Positions 10,020 to 20,975 of a DNA stretch of 64,000 nucleotides are shown piece by piece; positions within the stretch are counted from its first letter, which is position 1, and each line of letters opens with the position of its first letter. The DNA is taken from the NCBI GenBank assembly GCA_018136815.1, contig CM030932.1, positions 9,005,628-9,069,627 on the forward strand, read 5' to 3'. The translations under genes and the position numbers were made by a program. This DNA is from Isochrysis galbana. Lineage: Eukaryota > Haptophyta > Isochrysidales > Isochrysidaceae. The notes beneath the pieces are model-generated. The model did no database searches. It saw nothing but the letters and a program-made list of their open reading frames with translations, and had not been told where the DNA came from.

Positions 10020-10464
10020 CTACCTACTTAGAAAGTAAAGTAGTAGTAGTAGGTAGTAGGAGAGAAAGAGAGGGAGACAGGTCAGAGACATATGGGGTGC
10101 CACCTGTAGCAAGCACCTATTTCGGTGCTTAGTTCGGCAGTAAAGAGTTAAAAAGTACTCGTATCTCCGCTCTCTCCACGAACAAAATACAAAACGAAAC
10201 AACAGCCATGGTAAACTATTGTGAAAAGAGGAAAAAGAACTTCGAATTTTTTCTCTGCGGGGGCCGGGCCCGAAAGAGGGGGACGTGCAAAAGGGAGAGA
10301 GGAGAAAGAGGAGACAGGGAGGAAGGGAGGGACGGAAGAGCTCAAGGGGGGGAGAGTAGTGTGTGTGTGAGAGAGAGAGAGTAGAGACAGAGAGACTAGA
10401 GAGAGAGAGAGTAGAGAGAGAGAACGGGGGCCTGTGGATTAGAGCGCCTCCGCCGCCCTCAGCG
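10020..10464 (+). promoter_or_regulatory. Purine-rich 5' flank of the MAP2K gene
   Basis: GA-rich tracts at 10290-10330 and 10366-10430 lie directly upstream of the start codon. Similar tracts precede most genes in the window. No clear TATA box. The role is inferred from position only. Confidence 0.3.
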
Positions 10465-13400
10465 ATGGGGTCGCTCGAGCAGCGCAAGAAGCGAATGGGG
10501 CTGAGCACGCTGGTGGTCGGTGCGGCGGAGGCCTCGTCAAGCGTCAGCTCGCCCCTCGACAAGCTCACCGAGTCCGGACGCTTCGTCATCGGAGACTTCA
10601 TTATCGCCAGGGATGGTGTGGTGGAGGAGGTGGCCGAGCGGCCTCGCGTCGGCCGTGCGTACTCTGCCGACTTCGATCCGACCGGGGCGCTGAGCGCGCT
10701 GGCGATGGCCCACTCGGATTCCGATCTTGTGAATGCTCACGGAGCCGCCACTAAGCCGCATGGCCGCTCCAGTTCGGAACGCAGCGAGCCGTCTTCGGTC
10801 GCCTCACGCCTCACTGCAGCAGGGCCTGGAGGGGAGCCCCTCGACTGGTCCCAGCTGACCATCGGCGAGATGCTGGGCCGCGGCGCCTCTGGCTATGTGC
10901 GCAGGGCGCGATTGGGCAAGCAGGAGCTCGCCATCAAGCGTATCGCGATCAGCGATGAGGAGCGGCGTCGCCAGACATTCAACGAGATCACAGCACTCGT
11001 TGGCTGCGCCGATCTTGGAGCGGCCAACCTGGTCACGTGCTACGGTGGGCGCCCAGTGAGCCCGCGAGCCAAGAGTAGGGTGGTTTGCTGGCATAATGCA
11101 GACCACTGGCTCCGGCCATGGGCGCCCGAGCCTGCCCTGACACCCATCCGCATCATTGCGCATGGCTTTCCTAGGGGTACGATACATTGATGGGAACATT
11201 GAGATCGCCATGGAGTACATGGACCGGGGCTCACTTGGCGACCACATCCGGACGTACGGCCCGCTCCCAGAGGAGGCACTCGCAGCGGTCCTCGCCCAGG
11301 TAGAGTCTTTGCCCGATGTGGTGGCCATCCGACACGCAGTGCACCTTCGCACTGCCTACCCTGAGCCGCCTCCCAACGGACAGCCTCCCATGAGCCGCTT
11401 CCCAACCTGTGCGTGGCAGACCCTCTCGGCACTGCACCACCTCCACAAGGAGATGCATGCCGTCCATCGTGACCTGAAACCGCAGAACCTTTTACTTTCT
11501 TCTGATGGACAAGCAAAGCTTTCGGATTTCGGCTGCGTCGCCGAGCTGCAGGTAGGCGGCAGGAGGAAGTAGCGGAGCGGGAAGAACTCGTTATGAGGTT
11601 GTAGGGAGGAGACCTTGTACGGAGGATCGCGAGTTCAACCCCCTTGTAGCCGCTAGCGCCCGTGCAGCGCCCGGGCGCGCTTCATAGTCTATTCCTCCAC
11701 CGCGGTGCGGCGATCGCATCGTCTGTGCCCGCCGCCTGTCGCCGCACCTCATCCGCCGGCCCTTTCAACGGGCCGCATCCTTTCTCTTAGGACTCATTCG
11801 GAAAATGTGGCACGTTTGTCGGCACCGTGCCATACATGAGCCCCGAGCGGATTCATGGCGGCGAATATTCATATGCCTCGGATGTGTGGAGTCTTGGGTT
11901 GACGACGATCGAGGCGGCGCTGGGCCACTTCCCGTATGCTCGGTGAGAATCCTTCTCTGTGAGACTCCAGTCATGATATCGGACCGAACGCACGTTTATG
12001 ATACCCTTGCTGGCCGCCGCCGCCTGCTCAAGCCACAATCTGCAGCATCAGCGCGCCACCACCCCTCACCCCTCCCGGACTGCACAGTTTGAACGGCTAT
12101 TGGGGCATCCTCAACGCAGTCCTCAATGAGCCTTCTCCCGCGCTTCCCGCTGGTCGCTTCAGTCCCGAGATCATCGACTTCGCTGCCCACTGTCTACAAA
12201 AGGACCCGACACACCGGCCTTCCGCGAAGGTCCTGCTCCAACACCCCTTCATAGCGCGCTCGCGTGCGTCCAGCTTCTCCCTCAAAGACTTCCTGAGCTC
12301 GACTGCCGCCTCGGCAGAGGCAGACCCTGGAGCGGGAGATCTTGGGCACACGGCAGTCGGGGATGCCGGCCCTGTGCGAGGCCCATCGCTGGCTGCTCGA
12401 AGTGCGGGAGCTGGACGAGGGCATCCGCTCCTCGGAGCGTCGCTCGTGGCAGGGTCCGCATGCGCCGCGCCACCAGTGGTTCGTCGGCATACGAATCGGG
12501 GAGGGGGCGCTACAAGCTGTGGCTCGACCACGCCCCCCGAAATACCCGAGGAGGACATCTGCTCGGAGGACGAGGAGGACGACTCCGTGGTGCTCGATCA
12601 GCGCATGCTCCCTCCTGCAAGGTATTCATTGTCACGGCGTACATCCGAGACTGACGCCGCTTTGTCCGCTGCCCCGCCGACTATGGCTCTTTCTGACCTA
12701 TCGCCAGCAGTCTCTTCCCCGCCCGTCTCGGAGTCTGGCTCACATTCTGAAGAGGCGACGGGCTCGCTGAGCGCGGAGCTGCAAGCAGCTCGCAACGAGG
12801 TGGCCTCGCTGCGACGGGAGCTGCATGCGAGTCAGTTTTCAGAGAGGTTGCTTCAGCAGCAGTGTGACGAATCGGAGCGATTGGTTGCGGAGCTCAAGGT
12901 GAAGCTCGAAACGCTCGAGAACAAGCTCGAGTCCAACGTGAACGGTGCAGCTGAGGAGGCCGCTCGTCCCTCCGCGAGCTCGCCCTCGTCCGCCACTACT
13001 ATCGCTGCCCTACAAACCTCCATGCCCGCTGCAAGTGGGACGCCTCCCCCACGCGCCTCTAGTGCGTGCGCCTGCCGGGGATCCGCGTTCAGCGCACGTG
13101 TCGGCGGTGCAATGGCCGTAGCGCTGCCTTCCCCCGGCCGCATCCTTTTCAGGGACAATGCCGCCCTGCCCGTTTCGCTCGACGCGCGCATCTTGGCCGG
13201 GCTCCACCCCGCCGATTTGGAGCGCTTGTCCGCGCTCACAGAGCGCAACCTGCACGAGATCCGCATGGCTCTCCGCCGAACAAATGTGCGCCTTCGCGCG
13301 CCTTCCGCCGGGCCGGTCGAACGCCTTCACCACGATCGGCACCAGGATGCCGGTGGCCCCGGGGGGGCAGTCGGAGGATGGGATGCCGTCGAATCGCCAT

Positions 13401-13576
13401 CCAAGCTCATCCATGTGTCCTCCACGGACAGCGATGTGTTGAGTGTCGTCGGCGAGAAGGCTCAACGAGCTATACGCCCTGCAACCAGCGCGCGTCGGGA
13501 GGCGGGAGGGCGACTTACCCCCACCGGCAGCAAAGCCTCTGGGCAACCGCGTACGCCAAGTGCGAGGCATAGATGA
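10465..13576 (+). CDS. MAP kinase kinase-like protein kinase with coiled-coil tail
   Basis: Five exons: 10465-11044, 11175-11299, 11420-11551, 11792 or one base earlier (11791) to 11942, and 12088-13576; phases join cleanly for 825 aa. The kinase domain begins near residue 130: Gly-rich loop GRGASGYV, lysine in [18 protein letters not shown] (SDFGCVAEL), activation loop [13 protein letters not shown] and DVWSLG. The TFVGT.PYMSPER block and the family-typical end ([25 protein letters not shown]) place it with STE7/MAP2K enzymes, which phosphorylate MAP kinases on Thr and Tyr. The N-terminal 130 aa are Ser-rich. The tail has a predicted coiled coil ([16 protein letters not shown] to LETLENKLE) and low-complexity sequence. 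I chose the ATG giving MGSLEQ because the longer frame starts inside GA-repeat DNA. The tail is unusually long (about 410 aa) for a MAP2K. The upstream activator and target are unknown. Confidence 0.85.
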
Positions 13577-14229
13577 GAATGGGGACTGCGCGACTTAGCG
13601 ATAGAGGCATCCAAGAAGACACGCCATTTTGGCGCCCTTGGGTGATGTAGCTCATCGTCATCGGAGGGATATCAGTGGTGTCGTGGGGAGCCAGCACAAG
13701 GAGCGCTTCTACTCCAAGCACCAATCATGCATGAGCGATGCGTGCTGAGGTCAAGCCGAGAGAGCACTCCCCTTATAATATTCAGTGTGCTCTCGGTGCG
13801 CTCTTCCTCCGCCTCTGCTACCGCTAGTTGTGCGCTTGTTGTGTATAATGTGCAACAACAATAGAGCAGCTCAAGGCTCACACACACACAAACCTAACCA
13901 TACGCGAGAGAGCGCAAACCTGCCCTCGAAAACCCCAAACAAGCATAAATCGAGAGAACAAAAGTAGAAGTAGAGGCGACACGAGAAGTCCCCGCCACAA
14001 ACACGACGGAAAGAGACATAACTCTAAAGACCAACCCTTGAGCATACGAAAGGCCCTCCCGGAACCCGCCGCCGCCGCCTGAACCGGGCCCAAGGTAGCG
14101 CACCTGGGCCGCACCCCGGAAACCGAAGACAAAGGACAAAGGAACGAAGGGGGGAAGGGGAGAAGAGACGCAGAGAAGGGAACAGGGGCGATGGCGGATG
14201 GTAGGCGATAGAAGCCGGCCGCTAGTAGG
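13577..14229. other. Intergenic, no gene recognised
   Basis: Follows the MAP2K stop. Contains a CA-repeat near 13880 and a phrase (AAACCGAAGACAAAGGA near 14120) that recurs at 58592 beside an LTR, so part may be old retroelement sequence. Confidence 0.4.
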
Positions 14230-15010
14230 TGTTGTTAGCCTTGAAAATAAACCTTTTAATAGTCTCACCGCACACGCGGCCGTGGACCCTCTACTTTCTA
14301 CTCACGTAGGAAACTTTCTACACCCCCACTTCCCCGGCCCTTCTCCCCCCGCCATAAGGCGACTCCCCCCGTGCACTACTAGGGGGATAGGGGTGAAGGG
14401 CTTAGATATGGTCCGGTGGCCCGCGCCTCCCCCCGGTGATCATTCCCCCCCTTCCTCCTGTGTCTCCGAGTGGGCGGCGGTCTCAGCCCCGACTTATCCT
14501 GTAAACAGGTGCGGGACTTACATATTTTCCGGTGAGCGGAGCTCTCGCTCCGCCCACCCCCTTCTCCGCGCTCTCTCTCCCCTCTCCTGCAGGCACGCGC
14601 GATGGCGCGCCTGCGGCAGGCCTGCAGCTGCCCCTGGCGACCCCTGGAGGCTCCTGGAGGCCAGCTCAGGGGGCAGAGGAGGCTGGGGCTGGGCCCTGGC
14701 CTCCCCTGCCTCTCCCTCGCTGGCGCTCCTGAGCCTCTGGGGCCCCCAATCTGCACCTGTCTGCCTGTCGACCAGGGGGGGAGGGGGGGTTGGAGCGATG
14801 GGCTGGCCACGACAGGCTAGGGCGCGCGAGGCAGGCGAGCCTGCCAGGGAGAGAGTGGGTCAGTAGGGCAGTGGCCTCCTGGCAAGCCATCAGGCGTGCC
14901 AGGAGGATGGGTGGTTCCTCCCCCATGGCAGGGGAGGAGTGGAGAGAGGGGGGGGCTCGTGCCCCCCCATGGGTCAACCAAGTATAAACTTAGTTGTTGT
15001 TAGCCTTGAA
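14230..15010 (+). mobile_element. Complete 750 bp modular element with 15-16 bp TSD
   Basis: The element spans about 14246-14994 and is bounded by the same 16 bases, TGTTGTTAGCCTTGAA, at 14230-14245 and 14995-15010. Left end: AATAAACCTTTTAATAGTCTCACCGC (end2). Right end: GGGTCAACCAAGTATAAACTTAGT (end1), preceded by a G/C hairpin (GGGGGGCTCGTGCCCCCC). The interior is GC-rich and holds a module (CTGCAGCTGCCCCTGGCGAC) also found at 29215-29300 and 47455-47540. No convincing protein. The TSD length fits target-primed retroposition better than most DNA transposons. Confidence 0.8.
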
Positions 15011-15112
15011 TCTTCAGATGTCAGATTTTTTTGTAAACTACGCTACTAGGGCAGGCAACCGCGGAAAGGCTCTCTACCTCTACTCCAACCATCTTATCGC
15101 TCATGGGGGTCA

Positions 15113-15252
15113 AGAACCCACTTACTACTTTTATAAGTGGGGTCAATAGGGGGCCTCACGCCCCCCTCACTCCATCGCGGACACCCTCCTGGGTGGGCCC
15201 GCACAACCAACCCCAGCCCCTGCAAGAAGGCAGGGGCTGGGCTTCTGGCACA
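15113..15252 (+). repeat. Truncated element of the same superfamily (D type)
   Basis: Starts with the palindrome CTACTTTTATAAGTGGGGTCAAT and continues GGGGGCCTCACGCCCCCC; matches 27256-27400 and, inverted, 39040-39197. Cut on the right by the hAT MITE. Confidence 0.7.
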
Positions 15253-15834
15253 CCTAGATGTGAAAGACAGAAACAGTGTTTTTTTTCGGAGGCCAAAAAC
15301 AGTGTTTTTCACCGTCTTTCAAACACCCTGAGCACATTGAATATGCTCCCAGGCGCGGGAGCTGTGCCCGCGCGCGCGGGAGCTGTGCCCGCGCGCGCGG
15401 GCGCGGGCACAGACTCCTCCTCCTCCTGCCGAGTGAGGACCGGCTGCGTTGCGCCGTCGAGCAGCGCAGCCCACGCATGCCTTGCTTCGCCACCACGCGC
15501 AAGCGCGAGCTCGTGGTCAGCAGCGCCGTCGCCGTCGCCGTCGCTGCTGCTGTCGCTCCCCACCACGCGCGCGGATCGGCTCGCGCGCGTGGGGTTGGGG
15601 TTGAAGGTGGAGCGGCTCGCCATCGCCAGGAGGGGAGGGGGCAGGGAGCAGCCGACACGTGCGGAGGGGCGCGGGCGGAGGCGTTCCGCACGCGGGGGGA
15701 AAAGGCCCCCCCTGTGATATTTTGCCCCACTGTCCACTGTTTTTCGCACTGTTTTTTTCTGTTTTTTTTCGATCACCAAAAACAGCTGTTTTTACAGTCT
15801 TTCTAGACCTCACCCGCTGTCTTTCACATCTAGG
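15253..15834. mobile_element. hAT-type MITE with 8 bp TSD
   Basis: 582 bp element with perfect 18 bp terminal inverted repeats (CCTAGATGTGAAAGACAG at the left; its reverse complement at 15817-15834). It is flanked by the direct duplication CTGGCACA at 15245-15252 and 15835-15842. AAACAGTG-type subterminal repeats are present at both ends. An 8 bp TSD, short TIRs and subterminal repeats are the hallmarks of hAT non-autonomous elements. The interior carries CGCGCG-rich tandem units (15355-15410) and no transposase. Confidence 0.85.
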
Positions 15835-16015
15835 CTGGCACAGCCGATCGATCCGTTGGCTTCGCGGCAAGTAGATCAAGTAGTAGTACATAGCTCTGGA
15901 GTAAGAGTAAAGCAGTAGGAGTAAGAGTTTTTCCGGTTTACCAACGAAACGGCGGCTGTCTCACAAGCGCGGTGCGCTTGCGGATGGGCGAGACCGGCTC
16001 GGCATGTGAGGCGAC

Positions 16016-16760
16016 ATGGCGCTCGACGCGGGCGCTGCGAGCGCGCAGCTTAACGAGGAGGAGCGACTCAATGCCCATCGTTCCGGCGCTTCCAGCTGGT
16101 TTCGCACATCGAAACGTCCGGAAGAGGTGGAGCTTGATGACGCCTCCGCCGGTGAGTTCGAGCAGAGGCAGCGAAGCTGAGCTGCGGCCGCTCAGCGCGA
16201 TCTACGCGTCGCAAGCGCATCGGAGTAGCTCGTCTTCGTCCGGTGTGCGGAACTGTGGAATAAACCCTTCGCTTTGGCGGAGCGCATCTCAGTGCCCGCT
16301 GCAAAGCCCATCTGCGCTTCAGCGTTCTCTGCGACCTTCCTCTTCTGCTCCTGTGTTGAACAAGTACGAATATAAGTGGAATGCCACATGGAACCCGAAA
16401 ACGTCGGCGTCTAAGCCGGTGTTAGAATCTTGGAGCGCCGGCGGGAGGCCGACGCGCCCAATCGCCGGCGATGTCCCTTCTTATGATACAATTGGGAGGC
16501 TTGCCACGGGTTGGGTTGCTCGCGCCAACGGATTCAAAGATGCCAAGAATCTATGTTCTCGCTCGGATCTGGGTGTGGATTCCTTGCCAACAACAGGTCG
16601 GGAGAGTCGGCCTGCATCAATATCCTATGCCTCGTCTACTCGAAAACCTCGAGAGGCTGCCACCGCAGTTCAATCGACACGAGCGTACTCTGCTAGATTT
16701 GAGTGGCAGCTTGATGGCTAGCATGCTCAAGTCTGGATTTGATTACACCGTGTTACGGTG
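16016..16760 (+). CDS. Possible 5' part of an unidentified intron-containing gene
   Basis: An ATG at 16016 opens 45 codons (MALDAGAASAQLNEEERLN, then SSWFRTSKRPEEVELDD) ending at a strong donor (GCCGGTGAGT near 16152). Further on, 16632-16757 encodes MPRLLENLERLPPQFNRHER then TLLDLSGSLMASMLKSG and ends at another strong donor (TTACGGTGAGTG). Exons between and after these are unresolved and the sequence after 16760 runs into repeats, so the gene may be truncated by insertions. The second piece weakly recalls the segment before the G domain in Nog1-like GTPases; this is not enough to name it. Confidence 0.3.
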
Positions 16761-17100
16761 AGTGCAGCCACGGGCACGCACATCGAGTCAGAGCATCCGT
16801 CAGGCAAGTGTATCTACGTACATAGTTTAAATCCACCACATGGGCCGTAATGGGCCGGTAGTTGTCAGATTATCCTTGGCAAAAAAGCCAGCGCAAACAT
16901 ATTGAAACCTCGGGTTCGGTTTTTTGTTTTCTCTCTCCGCTCTCCGGCCCCCCGAGAGAGATTTATCTTCTCTCTCCGACCGACCGCCCCACATGCCGAG
17001 CCGGTCTCATGGCAGGTGTCATGGTGGTGGCTGGCAGCGGTGGTGGTAGAGGCTGGTGGCTGGGCGTGCTGGGTGCTGGATTGGTGGAGGAGGGAGGCAA

Positions 17101-17290
17101 CTAACTTTACAGTTGGTTGCGATGGCTAGTGCGCCGACGCGACTCTCCTACTCTCCTCTCCTCAGGCTCAGGCCACCCCGCCGACGGCGGGCCCCCAGTC
17201 CCCATGGACCAGTCGCAGTCGAAGCGAGCCCGCGTCCGCCGGGAGAATCGCACCATTTCTTGGCGAAGATTTTCGTCGCGTCAGGTAGCA
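17101..17290 (+). repeat. Element terminus with MERAA-type ORF start (diverged)
   Basis: Palindrome CAACTAACTTTACAGTTGGTTG followed by ATGG and, after an indel, a frame reading GGPPVPMDQSQSKRARVRR, which matches the conserved GGPPAPMEQSLSKRPRPP of the copy at 50191. Confidence 0.55.
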
Positions 17291-18096
17291 GGTAGCCCCC
17301 GCCGGAGCTTTTTTATTGGGCATCGCGCCACCACGGTCAAAAAAAGCAGCCCAGCCCTTACTATTAATTAAAAGGCCCCTGTTTGACCGCCCTACCATGC
17401 TGAACTAAGTATAAACTTAGTTGATACCCTGGCGAGATAAAACTGGGAGAGAGACCAACCCCGCCTCCCACCCTGGTCACACAGGTGGCGTTGACCGATG
17501 AGGACATCGAACCCGAAGGGGACGAAGAATTCGACATCTCCCTAAAAATCATCATCACGTTCACGCCGTGGGGTGATTGGGCGGGGGTGTAGGAGGTGGG
17601 AGGGGCTGAAAAAAAAACTTCTTAATAATCTCGCCGCGCGCGCGACCCTGCACAGCCTCCCTGCAGCCACGCCCGCTTCCCTTATCACCCCTCCACCTGC
17701 CTTGCGGCTCGTCCCCTCGTGCTCTACCTAGGGGCTAGGTGTAGTAGGTTTCCAGTGGCAGACGGTGTGTACCGGTCCCCGATGGCTTATCGCCCTCCTT
17801 CCTTCTTCGCCATCGGGCTACCGGTTTTTTCGTTTTTCTTCTTCGCGCCGGGCGCCGGGCACCTGATGTCCGGTGTGTCTGTGGTCTGTGGGTGTTAATC
17901 GGGTGAGAAGCGGTCCGCAGCGAGGGTGTGTGTGTTTAGCCCGGATGGGACGAAAGGTCTCAGGTCGTCAGGTTTTGGAGACCTTCGACTGACGAAAGGA
18001 CCTTTGAAAGCCTTTCATCAGGTAAAAAAAAACTCCAAGCTAGCGTTAAATGTCTATAAGAATAGTAAGTAGATATAACATATTAGTATTAGCTAA

Positions 18097-18951
18097 CTAA
18101 TCATCATCATCCTCAGGTTCTTCTGTGACCATCTCTAACTCCCACGGCAACACATGACTATGCCAATCTTCAAGTTCAAGTGATTCCTGCAGTAATAGGT
18201 TGGTGTGACATCGGACCAACCTTTCAACAGTGGTTTGACCCAGCCTATTCCTCTTCTTCGAATGAATCCAATCTTCAACTGACCATGAGCGCTCACATGC
18301 TGACGCCGAGCAGCTGAGCGCTAGGAGCCGACATGCTGCCCATTGCAAGTGAGGGAAAGGTGACAAGTAGATGTTTGCCCATTTGTAAGAAGCCATCGAT
18401 TGAGCACGCCGAGAGAATGCGACTTCATCAGTCAAATCATGCAAGCCACTCACAAGCGCCTCTTGAAAATCCCCTAAATCGCCTAGCAAATCAGCATACG
18501 CGTGCTCCGGTGTCGCCATTTGCTTCAAGCACTGCTTTAGCTGTTTCATTTCATCCGGCGAGTGTTTGCGACGACAAAACTCAGGTTCAAGGCAGTAGGC
18601 AGCAGCCATCACCGGGGCGTGTAGGTACTCCCACCTGGCCATGAAAAGTTCATGTATTTTGTGCCGAAGCGGTGGGCTTAAGCCAGGGATAGAGCTGTTC
18701 TTCAGATGCAGATCAATTTGAAGCAAATAACCATACACTTTACCAAGGGTTGCGCCGAGCTTGCCGTCTGTAAGCCTGAGGAGACGATACACCGGCTCAA
18801 GAATTGCAACACCCGTGGTAATCGCGTCGGCCACTTCCTCAGACCTAATTATGCGCTTGCACTCGGCAGCCTTAGCGCGCTTTTCACGCGGCAACGCATC
18901 CACAGAGAGAGAGAGGGAGGGAGGGGAACGCGCTACATGACGACGGCGCAC
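18097..18951 (-). pseudogene. hAT-family transposase, C-terminal portion
   Basis: About 280 codons. The C-terminal part carries the hAT dimerisation signature: ALSCSASACERSWSVEDWIH, then KKRNRLGQTTVERLVRCHTN; the upstream part (AILEPVYRLLRLTDG, GKVYGYLLQID) fits the helical region before it. The BED zinc finger and first catalytic Asp region expected N-terminally are not seen, and the nominal start is a GTG, so this is a truncated copy or a domain spliced to missing exons. It lies inside the element bounded by 16 bp TSDs, which is not the 8 bp hAT TSD. Confidence 0.75.
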
Positions 18952-19305
18952 GTGACCACCTCACAAAACTCAATCTACTAACACCACTCAATCAACAAAA
19001 GAACTCAGAAACAAACATAAACGCTCGAAACAAACAAAGAAGGAGACAAATGAATTGACGAGCGATGTGAAGCCTCGGTGTTCAGTATGTCGAGCGAGCG
19101 GCGAACCATCGAGACAAGCCCTGAAAACAAAATTCGTTCGCACTATCTAGTATCGAATCCGCTTTGAGTATAGAGATATTCTGGATTCGACAGAGGGTTG
19201 TGCCAAAGCGGTTGTGATAGCGCTCCTGCTCTCGTGAGGCGTGAGCGGCGGATTTCCAGGGACCTAAAATTTGTCAGGGCGTCCTTCCAGAACGTCGATT
19301 CCCTC

Positions 19306-19647
19306 TTATACTACGGGTGAGCGACTTAAGGGGTGGCCCTTGCCAGGGCGAGAGGGGCCTCTGCCATAAGGCATGCCCAATGGAAGGGTGGCTGCTTGAG
19401 CCTGGCATTGATGGGGTGCTGCCAGCAGCCAGCAGCCTGCTGCCCCCCATGGGGGAGGCCAGCATGGCTGCCATGGGTGGTGTGGCCGGGGCCACGGGCC
19501 GTGTGGCGCGACCGGAGTCGCACGCACCTGCTCGGCCTCAGTGGGCGGACGCGGCCGCTTCGACAGCGGCTGCTCCATGGGCACTGGGGGGGCGCCCTCG
19601 GCGGGGGGGCCGAAGCAGGAGAGGGGAGTCGCGGCGGCGCGCTCCAT
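19306..19647 (-). CDS. Conserved short ORF at an element terminus (MERAA family)
   Basis: 113 codons starting 20 bp inside the palindromic end. Conserved core: FGPPAEGAPPVPMEQPLSKR then RPPTEAEQVRATPVAPHGP; the same core is at 50191-50400 (plus), and shorter matches are at 17117, 24818 and 58200. Alanine/proline-rich and basic, no recognised domain. It could be the start of an ORF1-type protein. Conservation in both position and frame suggests it was once translated. Confidence 0.45.
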   Translation of the reverse strand: MERAAATPLSCFGPPAEGAPPVPMEQPLSKRPRPPTEAEQVRATPVAPHGPWPRPHHPWQPCWPPPWGAAGCWLLAAPHQCQAQAATLPLGMPYGRGPSRPGKGHPLSRSPVV

Positions 19648-19689
19648 CGCGTCTAAGTATAAACTTAGTTGAGGTGGGAGGGGCTGGAG

Positions 19690-20340
19690 GAGGCTCGGGA
19701 GCGGTGGTGGTGGGAACGCGAGGAGTGGGGAGAGGGTGGGAAGGCGTGGAAGGGACGCCGCCGCTACCATGTGGTGGGCTGAATGGAGCTGTGGCTGTGG
19801 TGCGGCTGGGTGTGAGTGGAAGATGGGATGTAAAATGGCTAAAATGGGATGTATGGCTCACCTGGAGCGCGGAGGGCGAGCGATGTGGGAACGGGGAACG
19901 GGGGGACACACGGGGACGAGGCTGAAGCCATGGGCGCACACTCAGCCGGCACGGAGCACTGCAGTGCGCGGACGGAGACGGGAGCGGACGGGAGGAGCAC
20001 GGAGGGCGCTCGGGCGATGGCGATGGCGTTGAGCGCGTATACGGGACACCGAGAGAGACGTCACGCGGGGGGGGGAAGGGGGGAACACGCGGGAAAAGAA
20101 AGACGGAAAGGGGCCGGAAATTCAAGGAAGCACTCGGGGGAGAGACGGGAAAGGAGGGGGGGAAGAGAACTTCCGCGGGGGGCCGGGGAGGGGGAGAGGA
20201 GAGGGGCGGGCCGAGACGGACCGATTGGGACGGTGCGCAAGGGAGATGGAAGCGGGGCACGGCGACGGAGAGGGAGTCGTGCGGAAAAACCTAATAGGGA
20301 GCGTACAAGTGTACAAGGCCCCCCTTTACCCGCAACACCC
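19690..20340 (-). repeat. C-rich sequence, possible LTR remnant
   Basis: At 20333-20348 the minus strand reads a G-run then TGTTGCGGG, resembling a polypurine tract followed by an LTR start. The following 600 bp are C-rich like the gypsy LTR interiors. No second copy exists in the window to confirm it. Confidence 0.25.
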
Positions 20341-20975
20341 CCCTTCGATACAATGTGCTCGATGACCCGACTCAGCGCGCATGGCGCGCCGGTAGCTGTT
20401 CGATGTGTGCGACGCGGAGGGCAAGCTACAACGCTAGAGGCCCGAAGTTAGCGAATTAGAACTCACCTGCACACTCCGATGGCCCCCATGCCACCGATCC
20501 AATAAGAATCAACAACACTACACACTACCTATCGCATAGAGATCGACTAGCATGCATTGAAGTAGCAGCAGTTTCTCAGCAACAACAGCAATATCTACAA
20601 CCGTTGCAACTGCGGCAGCGCAGCCAATTGCTACTGTTGCAGTTATAGCAATAGCGAGCAATTGGCAATTGGAACTGTATCTGAGACCGATTCGACCGGC
20701 ACGTAAAAATGAATTAAGATGGGAACAAGACCAGCGCAAGTAGAACAACATGCCGAGCGGGCACGAGTTACATTACCTAAATATAACTCGAACCTCGCTC
20801 AACAATTGCTGAGCCGCGAGAGCGAGGAGCAGATGTCTGATTAGTTGCAGCTCATGATTGCAGTACGAGGGGGGCATATTGACCGCATCATCCCGTAGTG
20901 CCGCGCACTGTCTTGCTCCTATGCCACATCGTAGGCGTGATCGAGCGAAAAGTAGCAACTCTCCATTGGCGCACG
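20341..20975. other. Intergenic, no gene recognised
   Basis: Contains CAG/CAACAG-like short repeats near 20560-20650. Lies downstream of TAF13. Confidence 0.4.

Larger units (their letters stand above)
17593..19686 (-). mobile_element. 2.06 kb element with perfect 16 bp TSD carrying a hAT-like ORF
   Basis: Direct repeats GAGGTGGGAGGGGCTG at 17593-17608 and 19671-19686 bound an element of about 17609-19670. The left end (AACTTCTTAATAATCTCGCC) is end2; the right end (CTAAGTATAAACTTAGTT) is end1. Read on the minus strand it begins with the palindrome, then an ATG opening a conserved short ORF (19306-19647), then a stretch without recognised coding sequence, then a hAT transposase C-terminal fragment (18097-18951). 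Left-end sequence near 17640-17740 resembles 62870-63000. Same end types as the 14230-15010 element. Confidence 0.75.

Noticed and set aside
11600-11665. tRNA-like sequence with GCGAGTTCAACCCCC
   Set aside because: Only a T-arm-like phrase inside a MAP2K intron; no acceptor stem or anticodon arm could be folded by eye.
16632-16757. Nog1-like GTPase exon
   Set aside because: Similarity is limited to a few positions and no G-domain motif is present in the window.
19538-20260. 240-codon Pro/Ser-rich minus-strand frame
   Set aside because: GC-rich low-complexity DNA, overlapping the element terminus; no domain or splice context.
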